64,000 bases of DNA from Burkholderia sp. 4M9327F10 (lineage in GTDB: Bacteria > Pseudomonadota > Gammaproteobacteria > Burkholderiales > Burkholderiaceae): contig NZ_SCNV01000001.1 in assembly GCF_005503145.1 (NCBI RefSeq), positions 124,001 through 188,000 on the forward strand. The letters run 5' to 3'. The notes below the pieces were generated by a model. That model did not search any database and was not told the DNA's origin. It worked only from the letters and a program-made list of their open reading frames with translations. The position numbers and the translations under genes were made by a program. Each line of letters opens with the position of its first letter. Positions within the stretch are counted from its first letter, which is position 1. Of the stretch, positions 43,533-53,554 are shown in pieces.

Positions 43533-44603
43533 TTAAGGCTGAGGTACGCCGTCACACCACTGGCTCCAGTGGGTCACGATCTGCTGGACCAGAGGATTGC
43601 CGGCGATAAACAGGTTGTCGACCGCAATCGTGAAGCCGCCTTGCGCGGCGTAGTTCAGCAGATTGTCGACGCTCGTCTGGCCCGAATAGGGCCTGTCGAA
43701 GTCTGAACCGGCGCGCAGGACGGCGACCCGGTTCAGGTCGACGCGATGCACGCTGGCCGCGCGCTTGAGCGCCTCATACGTGGCGTTGTCCTCCTGCTGC
43801 GTGGTGCAATAGGTGCCTTTGCCGTCGGTCAGCAGTTTGGTCCAGTCGCGCGCGCGCTCGCCGATGAGCGTGCCCGACCACCAGGTGTCGCCGGCGAGCG
43901 TGTCGCACTGGATCACCGAAGGCGGCAGATTGGCAGGCGCGTAGTTGAAGTGGGCGCGCGCCGCTTGCGCCTGTGCGTTATCGGCAAGCGTAACCTTGCG
44001 CGACAGCGCAAACGCGGCGTCCGCAAGCCGCGGATTGAGCTGGAACACCTCAGTGCGGTAGTCGAGCGGCGGCTTTTCGGACGGGCTCTTGGTGTTGATG
44101 CCAAGATAGCCCGTGTTCCAGTTCGACGGAATTTCGCGCCCATCGAGTTCCCACTGAATGCCGAAGTCGACCAGGTACTTGGCCCACGCCGCCGAGCCGA
44201 CGGTGCCGCGCTCAGGGTCAATGCCGGCAATACCCGCCACCATGAAATACGTATGGCGCAGATCGAAACGCGATGAGAACGTCAGCGCCATGATCGATGC
44301 GGCGGCGTTGGCGTGACCCATGCCGGTGGTCATCACGCAGACGTCCTGCCTGTTGCAGTGAACAGTTGGATAATCGGGAGACAGACCGTCGACGGCGACG
44401 TCTTGCCAAGGTCCGAGATGATCGAGCCAGACCTGGCCTTCCGGGCCGAACATGGAAATGATCATCACCTTGACCGGGCGGCCGTGTGAACCATCGGCGC
44501 TTTGTGCTGCGGTGTCGTCATCGGCGCGCGCCGGAACAGTCGAGACAGCCGCGCACGCCGCGAAAGTGAGGGCGGCGCTTGCCGCGATAATACGAGTCAG
44601 CAT
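43533..44603 (-). CDS. Purine nucleoside permease (NUP) family protein
   Basis: This 356-residue protein has a signal peptide ending near VPARA and the pattern VKVMIISMFGPEGQVWLDHLG, then CVMTTGMGHANAAASIMAL and YFMVAGIAGIDPERG, which are features of the NUP family. Fungal members transport purine nucleosides, but the fold is that of nucleoside phosphorylases (Gly-rich GMGHANA and AGIAG loops). Bacterial ones are periplasmic and uncharacterised. It could be a nucleosidase or binding protein, not a channel. AAGGAAGG precedes the ATG. Confidence 0.82.
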   Translation of the reverse strand: MLTRIIAASAALTFAACAAVSTVPARADDDTAAQSADGSHGRPVKVMIISMFGPEGQVWLDHLGPWQDVAVDGLSPDYPTVHCNRQDVCVMTTGMGHANAAASIMALTFSSRFDLRHTYFMVAGIAGIDPERGTVGSAAWAKYLVDFGIQWELDGREIPSNWNTGYLGINTKSPSEKPPLDYRTEVFQLNPRLADAAFALSRKVTLADNAQAQAARAHFNYAPANLPPSVIQCDTLAGDTWWSGTLIGERARDWTKLLTDGKGTYCTTQQEDNATYEALKRAASVHRVDLNRVAVLRAGSDFDRPYSGQTSVDNLLNYAAQGGFTIAVDNLFIAGNPLVQQIVTHWSQWCDGVPQP

Positions 44604-44843
44604 CGGTGTCCTTCCTTTATTCTGTTATGCGGATTGGGAGGGCTCTACTACGTCTTACTGCCTTCGGGCCGGGCCCGGATCATCGCTGGGCGAATCGGCT
44701 TCGGCCACTTGGCCCGTGAAGTCTGCGCCACAATCCCATATGCTTCAACTGAACATGCGGAGTGGATAAGGGATGGCTTTGCATCGCTCGTCCCGATCGA
44801 AGCTCCGCTGTGTGCAATCGCAATCACTGACAGGAGCATGACG

Positions 44844-45824
44844 ATGGACTATGTGAAACTGGGCCGCACCGGCCTCGATGTCTCGCGCCTTTGTCTCGGC
44901 TGCATGAGTTACGGTGTGTCGGAACGCGGCAATCATCTGTGGACGCTTGGCGAAAACGAAGCGCGCCCATTCATCAAGCAGGCGCTCGAACTTGGCATTA
45001 ATTTCTTCGATACGGCCAACGTGTATTCGGACGGCACCAGTGAGGAAATTGTGGGCCGCGCGCTGAAGGATTTCGCGCGGCGCGACGAGATCGTGCTCGC
45101 CACCAAGGTTCACGGCCGCATGCAACCCGGTCCCAATGGCATGGGCCTGTCGCGCAAGGCGATCATGGCGCAGATCGACGCGAGCCTGCAGCGTCTTGGC
45201 ACCGACTACGTCGACCTGTATCAGATCCACCGCTGGGACTACACCACGCCGATCGAAGAGACGATGGAAGCGCTGCACGATGTGGTAAAGGCCGGCAAAG
45301 CGCGTTATATCGGCGCGTCCTCGATGTACGCGTGGCAATTCTCGAAGGCGCTGCATGTGGCGCAACAGCATGGCTGGACCCGCTTCGTGACCATGCAGAA
45401 TTATGTGAACCTGCTGTACCGCGAGGAAGAGCGCGAGATGCTGCCGCTATGCGCAAGCGAAGGGATTGGCGTGATTCCGTGGAGTCCGCTTGCGCGCGGC
45501 CGGCTTACGCGCGACTGGAACACCACGAGCGCCCGCTCCGAGACCGACGAATTCGGCCGCTCGCTCTATGCGCAAACCGAAGACGCGGACCGCCGCATCG
45601 TCGAGCGGGTCGGCGAGATTGCAGCAAGCCGCGGCGTGCCGCGTGCCCAGGTCGCACTGGCGTGGGTGCTGCAAAAGAGCGTGATTACCGCGCCGATTGT
45701 CGGCGCCACCAAAGCGCATCATCTCGACGATGCGGTTGCGGCGCTTTCGCTCAAACTGAGCGCGGAAGAAGTGCAGCAGCTTGAAGAACTGTATGTGCCG
45801 CATGCGGTGACGGGCTTCAAGTAA
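44844..45824 (+). CDS. Aldo/keto reductase
   Basis: This 326-residue NADPH-dependent reductase has DTANVYSDG with the catalytic Tyr, LATKV with Lys and YQIHRWD with His, the AKR tetrad, plus VGATKAHHLDDAV near the end for the cofactor phosphate. It resembles the YajO/aryl-alcohol dehydrogenase group. ATG 44844 is chosen over ATG 44838 because CAGGAG is seven bases from the former and only one from the latter. Confidence 0.9.
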   Translation: MDYVKLGRTGLDVSRLCLGCMSYGVSERGNHLWTLGENEARPFIKQALELGINFFDTANVYSDGTSEEIVGRALKDFARRDEIVLATKVHGRMQPGPNGMGLSRKAIMAQIDASLQRLGTDYVDLYQIHRWDYTTPIEETMEALHDVVKAGKARYIGASSMYAWQFSKALHVAQQHGWTRFVTMQNYVNLLYREEEREMLPLCASEGIGVIPWSPLARGRLTRDWNTTSARSETDEFGRSLYAQTEDADRRIVERVGEIAASRGVPRAQVALAWVLQKSVITAPIVGATKAHHLDDAVAALSLKLSAEEVQQLEELYVPHAVTGFK

Positions 45825-45841
45825 GCGGCGCGCGGTAAGGT

Positions 45842-45870
45842 GCGGAGTGGCGCCGCGCGTGCCACTCCGC
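45842..45870. terminator. Bidirectional terminator hairpin
   Basis: GCGGAGTGGC and GCCACTCCGC pair perfectly over 10 bases with a 9-base loop. It lies between the convergent aldo/keto reductase and CDF transporter genes. Confidence 0.65.
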
Positions 45871-45911
45871 GTTAAAACAGGAGCATGATCGCCGCAGGCT
45901 GCGCGCGGCGC

Positions 45912-46826
45912 TCAGCCCCGTTCAGAGCGTGGCACCTCAGGCTCGAAGAACACCCAGCGCACCTGAGGAAAAGTGGCCTGCAAATCGGCCTCGACCACAT
46001 TGATCGCGTCAACCATCGCGCGGCCGCTCGGATAGTCGATCATCTCCGCCTGCACCGCAACTACTACATCGCGACCCCATTGCAGCGTGATCATATTGAT
46101 GATGTCGCGAATCTCGGCACGCGAGCGCAGATGCGCTTCAATGGCGCGACGCACTTCCGGGCTCGCCGATTCGCCCACGATCATCGACTTCACTTCGCGC
46201 GCCACCAGCAAGGCAATCAACATCAGCAGCAGGCCGACCCCGATCGAGCCGAGCGCGTCGAACATCGGATTGCCGGAAATCATTGTCAGCAGCACCGCCA
46301 CAAACGCAATGGCAAGGCCCGCCAACGCCGCGATGTCCTCGCCGGCCACCACCAGCAGCTCCGATTCGCGCGTTTCGCGAAACCAGCGCCACATGGATTT
46401 GTCGGGATGGGTCTTGCGAATTTCCCTGACTGCGCCCATCAGCGACAAGGTTTCAAGCACCACGGAAACACCCAGCACGACCAGCGCCACATAGGCATGC
46501 GCCAACGGCTCATGCTCGAACAAGCGGTGCACGCCCTCGTAGACGGAAAACGCCCCGCCGACGAAGAACAGCAGCAGAGCCACCAGCAGCGAGTAGAAAT
46601 TGATTTCACGCCCGGCGCCCATCGGGTGCAACGGGCTCGGCGGCCGGCGCGCCTCGCGCAGGCCGAACAGCAAGAGCAGCTGATTGCCGCAGTCGGCAGT
46701 GGAGTGAATGGCTTCAGCGAACATCGAACCGGACTGCGTGAAGATGGCAGCGGCAAACTTGCAAATGGCAATTCCGATGTTGGCAGCGAGCGCGTAAAAG
46801 ATGGCCTTCGGCGATTCTTCTTTCAT
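45912..46826 (-). CDS. Cation diffusion facilitator family transporter
   Basis: This 304-residue inner-membrane protein has six hydrophobic segments and a C-terminal cytoplasmic domain. EAIHSTADCGNQLLLLFG near residue 38 carries the HxxxD metal site of the second helix. In the fifth helix the usual HxxxD reads GEDIAALAG, where Glu/Asp replace His, as in the SLC30A9-like branch. Zinc transport is therefore not assured. It begins seven bases after the selD stop. Confidence 0.87.
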   Translation of the reverse strand: MKEESPKAIFYALAANIGIAICKFAAAIFTQSGSMFAEAIHSTADCGNQLLLLFGLREARRPPSPLHPMGAGREINFYSLLVALLLFFVGGAFSVYEGVHRLFEHEPLAHAYVALVVLGVSVVLETLSLMGAVREIRKTHPDKSMWRWFRETRESELLVVAGEDIAALAGLAIAFVAVLLTMISGNPMFDALGSIGVGLLLMLIALLVAREVKSMIVGESASPEVRRAIEAHLRSRAEIRDIINMITLQWGRDVVVAVQAEMIDYPSGRAMVDAINVVEADLQATFPQVRWVFFEPEVPRSERG

Positions 46827-46833
46827 CGGTCGC

Positions 46834-47898
46834 TTACGCCACTTCTACGCGCGGGATGCCGTCACGCATCTCGCCGATCACCGCGGCGCGATCGAATCCG
46901 TCCGCGCGGAAGATCGCCAGCACCTCATCCACGCTATCGGGTGCGCAGGACACCAGCAGGCCGCCCGAGGTCTGCGGGTCGGTGAGCAGCGCGCGGGCCC
47001 GCTCAGGCAGCCCTGCCCCGAGGCCAACACTCTCGCCATAAGAAGCCCAGTTGCGGCCCGACGCGCCGGTGATCACACCGGCGTCGGCGAACGCTTCGAC
47101 ACCGGCAAGCCACGGCAGGTCCGCATAACGCAAATGAGCGGCAAGGCCCGCACCGCGCGCCAGTTCGAGCGTATGCCCAAGCAGGCCGAAGCCCGTTACA
47201 TCGGTCAGCGCATGCACTCCCGGCAAGGCGGCCAGTTCGGTACCCGGACGATTGAGCCTGGTGGTATTGGCAATCATCGCGGCATAGCTCGCTTCGTCGA
47301 GCTGGTTCTTCTTCAGGGCGGCCGAGAGCACACCGACACCGAGCGGCTTGCCGAGCACCAGCACGTCACCGGCGCGTGCCGACGCATTGCGCTTGATGCG
47401 TTGCGGATGAATCACGCCAAGCGCAGCGAGGCCGTAGATCGGTTCAACGGAGTCGATCGAATGACCGCCCGCCACCGGAATGCCGGCCTGGGTGCAGATG
47501 TCTTCGCCACCGCGCAGCACCGCCGCGATCACGTCGTGCGGCAGCACGTTGATCGGCATGCCGACCAGCGCCAGCGCGAGAATCGGCTTGCCTCCCATGG
47601 CGTAGACATCGGAGAGCGCATTGGTTGCTGCAATACGGCCGAAATCGTACGGATCGTCGACGATCGGCATGAAGAAGTCGGTGGTGGCAATGATCGCCTG
47701 CTCGTCGTTCAACCGGTACACGGCCGCGTCGTCCGATGTCTCGGTGCCGACCAGCAGGTCGGGAAAGGCCGGCAGCGGCACGCTGCGTTTGAGCAGATCG
47801 GCCAGCACGCCCGGCGCGATCTTGCAGCCACAGCCGCCGCCGTGCGAAAGGCTCGTGAGGCGCGGTACGGCAGGGTTCGAAGCAACATGATCGGTCAT
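46834..47898 (-). CDS. selD: Selenide, water dikinase (selenophosphate synthetase)
   Basis: This 354-residue enzyme makes selenophosphate from selenide and ATP. The N-terminus has SHGGGCGCKIAP, with Cys 23 at the Sec/Cys position and Lys 26, followed by SDDAAVYRL and ATTDFFMPIVDDPYDFG, the ATP and metal sites. No selA, selB or mnmH gene is in the window. It shares its strand with the CDF transporter gene, seven bases away, so the two are probably co-transcribed. Confidence 0.95.
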   Translation of the reverse strand: MTDHVASNPAVPRLTSLSHGGGCGCKIAPGVLADLLKRSVPLPAFPDLLVGTETSDDAAVYRLNDEQAIIATTDFFMPIVDDPYDFGRIAATNALSDVYAMGGKPILALALVGMPINVLPHDVIAAVLRGGEDICTQAGIPVAGGHSIDSVEPIYGLAALGVIHPQRIKRNASARAGDVLVLGKPLGVGVLSAALKKNQLDEASYAAMIANTTRLNRPGTELAALPGVHALTDVTGFGLLGHTLELARGAGLAAHLRYADLPWLAGVEAFADAGVITGASGRNWASYGESVGLGAGLPERARALLTDPQTSGGLLVSCAPDSVDEVLAIFRADGFDRAAVIGEMRDGIPRVEVA

Positions 47899-47994
47899 GG
47901 CGGGTTCGGGGCGCGGCTTGAAGGCGCCCGGGATGAAATGGCAAGAATGGCTATTATGGGCAATCCGGGGGGCACGCGTCCAACTGCGCCGCCC

Positions 47995-50900
47995 TCAGGC
48001 ACGTTCCAGCACCGCCATTTCGCGCACGATCACCAGCAACACCGAGAGGCTCGATCCCCCCGAAGCCCGCAGATCGGCAAGCAGGCGCGCATAACGCTCA
48101 AGTGGCGCCGCGCGTTGCGCCTGCCATTTTTCGACCCGTTCCTCCGGCGTCGATGCCTCCGTCGCCCCGCTCAGCGCGCTCGTCGTCAAGGCGCGTTTGA
48201 GGCGCGCCAGCTCGGCAAGCGCGGCGGCCCGCGCCAGCATGTCCCAATGTGTCGGCGTGGGTAGCGAGTTGGCGCGCTCGCCGATCCAGCCATAGTTGAG
48301 TTGCGTGCCGAGCGCAAAATAGACCCCCGCGACCAGTTCCAGACGCGTGTTGCAGGTGGCCGCCACCTCGGCGATATCAAGCAGCGCCGCGGAGATTTCA
48401 CCGCTCGCTACCCGCACCGCCAGTTCGCTATCGACACCCGCATCCACCAGAATCCGCTGGCGCTCCGACAACGCATCCAGATCGGCGGTCGGCAACAGCG
48501 CCGGCCATTGCGAGGCCAGCCGCTGCGCGGCATCGCGGCAGCGGGCGAGCAGCGCCGGCACGTCACTGACCGCGCCGGACTGCAATTGCCGCAGGAACCA
48601 CAGCGCCGCCCGTTCCACCAGGCGCGCCACTTCAACGAACATGCGCGCCTGCACGTCGTCGGCCACGCGGTTGTCGAGCGCGTCGATGCTGTGCCACACC
48701 TCGTCGAGATCGAATACGTCGCGCGCCATGATGCAGGCACGCACGATCTCGCCTGGCCTCGCGTCGGTCTCCTCCATCAGCCGGTGCACGAACTCGCAGC
48801 CCACCCGATTGACCAGCGCGTTGGTCAGATAGGTGGCGAGAATCTCGCGCCGCAGCGGATGGCGGTGCATCGGGTCGCTGAAGCGATGCCGCAACGGCTT
48901 CGGGAAGTACTCGATCAGCATGCCGCTCACCAGCGGATCTTCCGGCATGTCGGATTCGAGCAGCGCGTCGTACAGCCACATCTTGCTGTAGGCGAGCAAT
49001 ACCGCACGCTCCGGCGAGGTCAGCCCTTGCTTTGCAGCCTGGCGTTCGGCAATTTCTTCGTCGCTCGGCAAGAACTCGATTACCCGGTTCAAACGCCCTG
49101 CCCGTTCGAGCCAGCGCATGAAACGGGTCTCCGCATCGAACAGTTCGACGCTGTAGCGGCCCGCAATCGACAGCGCCTGGGTCTGGTAATAGTTGTCCTG
49201 CAGCACCAGCAGACCGACCTCACTCGTCATATCGGCGAGCAGCGCGTTACGCTGCTTCTCGGTCATCTCGCCGTCCGACACCACGAGGCCAAGCAGAATC
49301 TTGATGTTGACTTCGTGGTCCGAACAATCCACGCCGGCGGAATTGTCGATTGCATCGGTGTTGATGCGGCCGCCATGCAGCGCAAATTCAATGCGCCCGA
49401 GATGCGTGAGCCCGAGATTGCCGCCCTCCGCCACCACCTTGCAGCGCAGATCGGAGCCGTTCACGCGCACCGCGTCATTGGTGCGGTCGCCGACCTGCGC
49501 ATGCGTTTCGCGGCTCGCCTTCACATAAGTGCCAATGCCGCCGTTGTAGAGCAGATCCACCGGCGCCTGCAGGATCGCGCGAATCAGTTCGTTCGGCGGC
49601 AGCGCGGCCGCGTTGATGCCGAGCACCACCTGCATGGCGGGCGATACGGGGACCGTCTTGGCGGTGCGCGGAAACACACCGCCGCCGGCCAAGATCAAGG
49701 CAGGATCGTAGTCGGCCCAACTGGAGCGTTCGAGGATAAAGATGCGCCCGCGCTCCGCGAGGCTCGCCGCCGGATCGGGATTGGGGTCGAGAAAGATATG
49801 CCGGTGGTCGAACGCAGCCACGAGCTTGATATGCGGCGAAAGCAGCATGCCGTTGCCGAATACGTCGCCCGACATGTCGCCGATGCCGACTACCGAGAAG
49901 TCCGTCGCCTGGGTGTCCACACCCATCTCGCGGAAGTGCCGCTTCACCGATTCCCACGCACCGCGTGCGGTGATCGCCATCTTCTTGTGGTCGTAGCCGA
50001 CCGAGCCGCCTGAAGCGAACGCATCGTCGAGCCAGAAACCGTACTCCTGCGAAATGGCGTTCGCGTAGTCGGAGAACGTCGCCGTGCCCTTGTCCGCGGC
50101 CACGACCAGATACGGATCGTCGGGGTCGTGCCGCACCACGTCGGGCGGCGGTACGATCTCGTTGCCGGCGAGGTTGTCGGTCAGATCGAGCAGGCCGCGC
50201 AGGAAGGTCTGGTAGCAGGCAACGCCTTCGCGCATCCACGCTTCGCGCTCCCCTGCGGGCGGCGGGTTCTTGACGACGAAGCCCCCCTTCGAGCCGACCG
50301 GCACGATCACCACATTCTTGACCATCTGCGCCTTCATCAGGCCAAGCACTTCCGTGCGGAAGTCTTCGCGCCGGTCCGACCAGCGCAGCCCGCCGCGCGC
50401 CACGCGTCCGCCACGCAGATGCACGCCTTCGACCCGCGGCGAGTACACCCAGATCTCGAACATCGGCTTCGGCTCGGGCAAGCCCGGCACACGCGCCGGG
50501 TTGAACTTGAACGACAGGTAGGGCTTCGGATGACCCTCCTGATCGAGCCGGTAGTAATTGGTACGCTCGGTCGCCTTGATGACGCCGAGGAACTGCCGCA
50601 GGATGCGGTCCTCGTCGAGATTCGGCACCTGGTCGAGGGCGGTATCGATCCACTTGAGCAGCAATTCGACACGTTGCTCACGCGTATCCCCGAGCAGCGG
50701 ATCGAAGCGTGCCACGAACAGTTCCACGAGCTTGCGGGCAATCGTGGGATTGCCGGTCAGCGCACGCTCGATATACGCGTCGCTGAAGGTCGAGCCCACT
50801 TGCCGCAGATACTTTGCGTAGGCGCGCAAGATCGTCACCTCGCGCGCCGCAAGATGGGCACGCAAGACGAGACGGTTGAAATCGTCGCTTTCTATCGCGC

Positions 50901-52830
50901 CGGTCCAGACCTGCTCGAACGCGTCTTCAAAGAGGCTTTTCACGCGCTCGATGTCGAACTCGGTATCGTCCGCGAGTTCGAGGCCGAAATCATGGACCCA
51001 TGCCGCGGTCGCATCGAGCGCTTCGATCAGATAGGGCCGCTCTTCGTCGACGCGCACGCCGAGATGTTCGAGCATCGGCAGACTGCGTGACAAGGCAATC
51101 GGCTGCCCCGCCCGGTAGACCTTGAAACGAAATGCGCGCGGCCCGGATTCGATTGGACGATACAGGTTCATCGCAATCCGCTCGCCGCCTTGCAGCCGCT
51201 CGATCAGTTCGATATCGCGCACCGCCGTGCGGGCCGGATAATCGTCGCGGTAACCCGCCGGAAACGAATCGGCGTAGTGCTGCAACAGACGATTGCCCTG
51301 CTCTTCGCCAAACGCGTCGATCAGCGCGTCGGCCAGATCGTCCTGCCAGCGGCGCGTGACCTGCACGAGGCGCGCTTCGAGTTCGCGGGTGTCCACATCG
51401 GGCATGGCGCCCGGTTCGGCGTGCACGACAAAATGAATCCGTGCGAGCGTCGACTCCGACAGCAAGGGCGTGAACTCGACGCTCGCCCCGTTGAACGCGT
51501 CGGTCAGCAGGTTGGCGATGCGGCGCCGCAGATCGGTGTTGTACTTGTCGCGCGGCACGAACACAAGGCACGAGACGAAGCGGTCAAAGCGGTCGCGCCG
51601 CACGAACAGGCGCGTGCGCTGATGTTCCTGCAACCGCAGCACGCCGAGCGCGGTATCGTAGAGCTGGTCCTCCTCGGCCTGGAACAGTTCGTCGCGCGGA
51701 TAGGTTTCAAGCACCGTCACCAGCGATTTCGCCAGATGCCCCTTCGGCAAAAAGCCGGCCCGCCGCACGATGTTGGCGCATTTGCGGCGGACAATCGGAA
51801 TCTCCGCCGCCGAGACGAAATACGCCGTCGACGTATACAGCCCGATGAAACGCCGCTCGCCGATCGTCTTGCCATCGGCATTGGTGAGCTTGATACCGAC
51901 GTAGTCGAGATAGCCGGGGCGATGCACGGTGGCGCGCGAATTCGCCTTGGTCAGGAAAATCGGCCAGGCCCCGTGGATGATCTGCGCGGCGGCGGCCGGC
52001 AGCGGCGTGACATCGGCGGCGCCCACTGGCCGCAGCATCTCGCGCAGAATGCCGAGTCCCGAATCCGGCTGCGGCCGCAGGCCGAAGCCGACGTCGTGCG
52101 AGACCAGCTCGTAATCGCGCTGGCCGAGAAAGGTAAAGTGGTTGTCCACCATCCATTCGAGGAACGCACGCGCTTCCGAGCCTTCCACGCCGGTCTCGCG
52201 CAGTTTCATATCCTTGATGGTGGCATGCGCGATCTCGACGATCTTCGGCCAGTCTTCCACCGCGGCGCGTACGTCGCCTAACACTCGGGCAATGTCGTCC
52301 CTCAATGCATCGAGCTTCGCCGCGTCGCCACAACGGTCCACTTCGAAGTGAATGAAGGAAGCGAGTTGCGACTGGGTGTCGGACGCGTCTTCGGCGCCCT
52401 GGCCGACCCGCACGATACTGCCGTCGGCGCCGCGCCAGATGCGGAATACCGGATGCACAACCGAATGGAGCGCGAGCCCGAGCCGGTTGACGGCCATTGA
52501 AACCGAATCGACCAGAAACGGCATGTCGTCGTTGACGATTTCGACCACCGTATGGTCGGAATGCCAGCCGTGCTGCTCGAGAATGGGGTTATAGACGCGC
52601 AGCCGTTCGCTGCCGGGAACGAAACGCTGCGCCGTTTGCCAGTGTGCCAGCGCGGCGCCGTAGAGATCCGCAATCGCGCGGCTTTGCACATCGTCGGCAT
52701 CGACGAAATCGTAGTAGTGGCGCAAAAAAGGTTCGACGACGGCGAATGCCGGTTCCGGCAATCGCCCACGTGCGAATTCGATGACGTCGTTCAGCAGATG
52801 CGCAACGGATTCTTCGTTCTTCGCTTGCAT
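47995..52830 (-). CDS. Large NAD-specific glutamate dehydrogenase
   Basis: This 1611-residue enzyme is the large (about 180 kDa) NAD-dependent glutamate dehydrogenase that turns glutamate to 2-oxoglutarate and ammonia. ACT-like and helical N-terminal modules (1-700) precede the catalytic domain with GGLRWSDRREDFRTEV, VIVPVGSKGGFV and PPDVVRHDPDDPYLVVAADKGTATFSD (about 800-950). The Rossmann part contains ITARGAWESVKRHFREMG. A C-terminal helical region of about 350 residues completes it. ATG 52830 is chosen; GGAGGAG ends four bases before it. Confidence 0.94.
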   Translation of the reverse strand: MQAKNEESVAHLLNDVIEFARGRLPEPAFAVVEPFLRHYYDFVDADDVQSRAIADLYGAALAHWQTAQRFVPGSERLRVYNPILEQHGWHSDHTVVEIVNDDMPFLVDSVSMAVNRLGLALHSVVHPVFRIWRGADGSIVRVGQGAEDASDTQSQLASFIHFEVDRCGDAAKLDALRDDIARVLGDVRAAVEDWPKIVEIAHATIKDMKLRETGVEGSEARAFLEWMVDNHFTFLGQRDYELVSHDVGFGLRPQPDSGLGILREMLRPVGAADVTPLPAAAAQIIHGAWPIFLTKANSRATVHRPGYLDYVGIKLTNADGKTIGERRFIGLYTSTAYFVSAAEIPIVRRKCANIVRRAGFLPKGHLAKSLVTVLETYPRDELFQAEEDQLYDTALGVLRLQEHQRTRLFVRRDRFDRFVSCLVFVPRDKYNTDLRRRIANLLTDAFNGASVEFTPLLSESTLARIHFVVHAEPGAMPDVDTRELEARLVQVTRRWQDDLADALIDAFGEEQGNRLLQHYADSFPAGYRDDYPARTAVRDIELIERLQGGERIAMNLYRPIESGPRAFRFKVYRAGQPIALSRSLPMLEHLGVRVDEERPYLIEALDATAAWVHDFGLELADDTEFDIERVKSLFEDAFEQVWTGAIESDDFNRLVLRAHLAAREVTILRAYAKYLRQVGSTFSDAYIERALTGNPTIARKLVELFVARFDPLLGDTREQRVELLLKWIDTALDQVPNLDEDRILRQFLGVIKATERTNYYRLDQEGHPKPYLSFKFNPARVPGLPEPKPMFEIWVYSPRVEGVHLRGGRVARGGLRWSDRREDFRTEVLGLMKAQMVKNVVIVPVGSKGGFVVKNPPPAGEREAWMREGVACYQTFLRGLLDLTDNLAGNEIVPPPDVVRHDPDDPYLVVAADKGTATFSDYANAISQEYGFWLDDAFASGGSVGYDHKKMAITARGAWESVKRHFREMGVDTQATDFSVVGIGDMSGDVFGNGMLLSPHIKLVAAFDHRHIFLDPNPDPAASLAERGRIFILERSSWADYDPALILAGGGVFPRTAKTVPVSPAMQVVLGINAAALPPNELIRAILQAPVDLLYNGGIGTYVKASRETHAQVGDRTNDAVRVNGSDLRCKVVAEGGNLGLTHLGRIEFALHGGRINTDAIDNSAGVDCSDHEVNIKILLGLVVSDGEMTEKQRNALLADMTSEVGLLVLQDNYYQTQALSIAGRYSVELFDAETRFMRWLERAGRLNRVIEFLPSDEEIAERQAAKQGLTSPERAVLLAYSKMWLYDALLESDMPEDPLVSGMLIEYFPKPLRHRFSDPMHRHPLRREILATYLTNALVNRVGCEFVHRLMEETDARPGEIVRACIMARDVFDLDEVWHSIDALDNRVADDVQARMFVEVARLVERAALWFLRQLQSGAVSDVPALLARCRDAAQRLASQWPALLPTADLDALSERQRILVDAGVDSELAVRVASGEISAALLDIAEVAATCNTRLELVAGVYFALGTQLNYGWIGERANSLPTPTHWDMLARAAALAELARLKRALTTSALSGATEASTPEERVEKWQAQRAAPLERYARLLADLRASGGSSLSVLLVIVREMAVLERA

Positions 52831-52896
52831 GATCTCCTCCACAACGGGCGGCAATCGACTGCATCGTGAGACACGAATTATGCGCCTGATAAGCGA

Positions 52897-52924
52897 AATT
52901 CGATGTGCGCGCGCACATCGAATT
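52897..52924. promoter_or_regulatory. Perfect 28-base palindrome upstream of the glutamate dehydrogenase gene
   Basis: AATTCGATGTGCGC is followed at once by its exact reverse complement. It lies 43 bases after the stop of the DUF3455 gene and 67 bases before the glutamate dehydrogenase start, all on the minus strand. It may be a terminator for the first or an operator for the second. Confidence 0.7.
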
Positions 52925-52967
52925 CAGGCTGAGGTTTACGCCTAGGTGACGAGCCGGATGCCCAGCC

Positions 52968-53525
52968 TCAGCCCAGAAAAACGTATTCCGCAAGATAGGG
53001 ACTGCGCCCTTCCTGGCCTTCCTGCGTGCACGGGCCGCTCGGCGCCACGCCGCCGCGCGTGTCGAGCCGCTGGACGTAGCGCACCGTTGCGAGCAGGCCG
53101 GAGCCCCCGACGTTGTTTGCCTGCAGCAGCAGAAGCGGGATGCTGCCAGGCTGATCGGTATTCGGCGCCTGCTGCAGCACCTTGCCGGTGATCTTGCTGC
53201 CGTCAGTGGCTTCCCATGAAGGTCCGGCGCCGTGCTTCACGACCAGTTGACCCGACGCGTCGTACAGGTCGGCGCTAGGCGCCTTGAAGACCCACGCAAG
53301 CTGATTGTTCGAATCGCGCTTGCAGACATAGATCTGCGTGCCGCTTGCCTTGAGCGCAGCGATCACGTGGGTCGCTTCGCCAGGTGTCAGTGCAGCGGGA
53401 ACCTCGGTTTGTGCAAGTGCGGCATTCATGCAAACCGCGCTGCCGGCGAGCGCGAGCGCAACACTCGTGAAAGCGCCCGCTATCCGGCGAAGCGGGGTAC
53501 GGTGCAAAGCAAAGCTTAACGACAT
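52968..53525 (-). CDS. DUF3455 family secreted protein
   Basis: This 185-residue protein has a signal peptide ending near AALAQ, then VPAALTPGEATHVIAALKASGTQIYVCK and WVFKAPSADLYDASGQLVVKHGAGPSWEATDGSK, the DUF3455 pattern. The function is unknown. CAGGAG lies before ATG 53525. A hydrophobic, Leu-rich strand (GSIPLLLLQA) lies at mid-protein. Confidence 0.87.
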   Translation of the reverse strand: MSLSFALHRTPLRRIAGAFTSVALALAGSAVCMNAALAQTEVPAALTPGEATHVIAALKASGTQIYVCKRDSNNQLAWVFKAPSADLYDASGQLVVKHGAGPSWEATDGSKITGKVLQQAPNTDQPGSIPLLLLQANNVGGSGLLATVRYVQRLDTRGGVAPSGPCTQEGQEGRSPYLAEYVFLG

Positions 53526-53554
53526 GCAGTGATCTCCTGAGTTTAAAACGCGCA

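Noticed and set aside
48301..50013. A 570-codon open frame opposite the glutamate dehydrogenase gene
   Set aside because: Same type of shadow, Arg/His rich, lying inside a clear gene.
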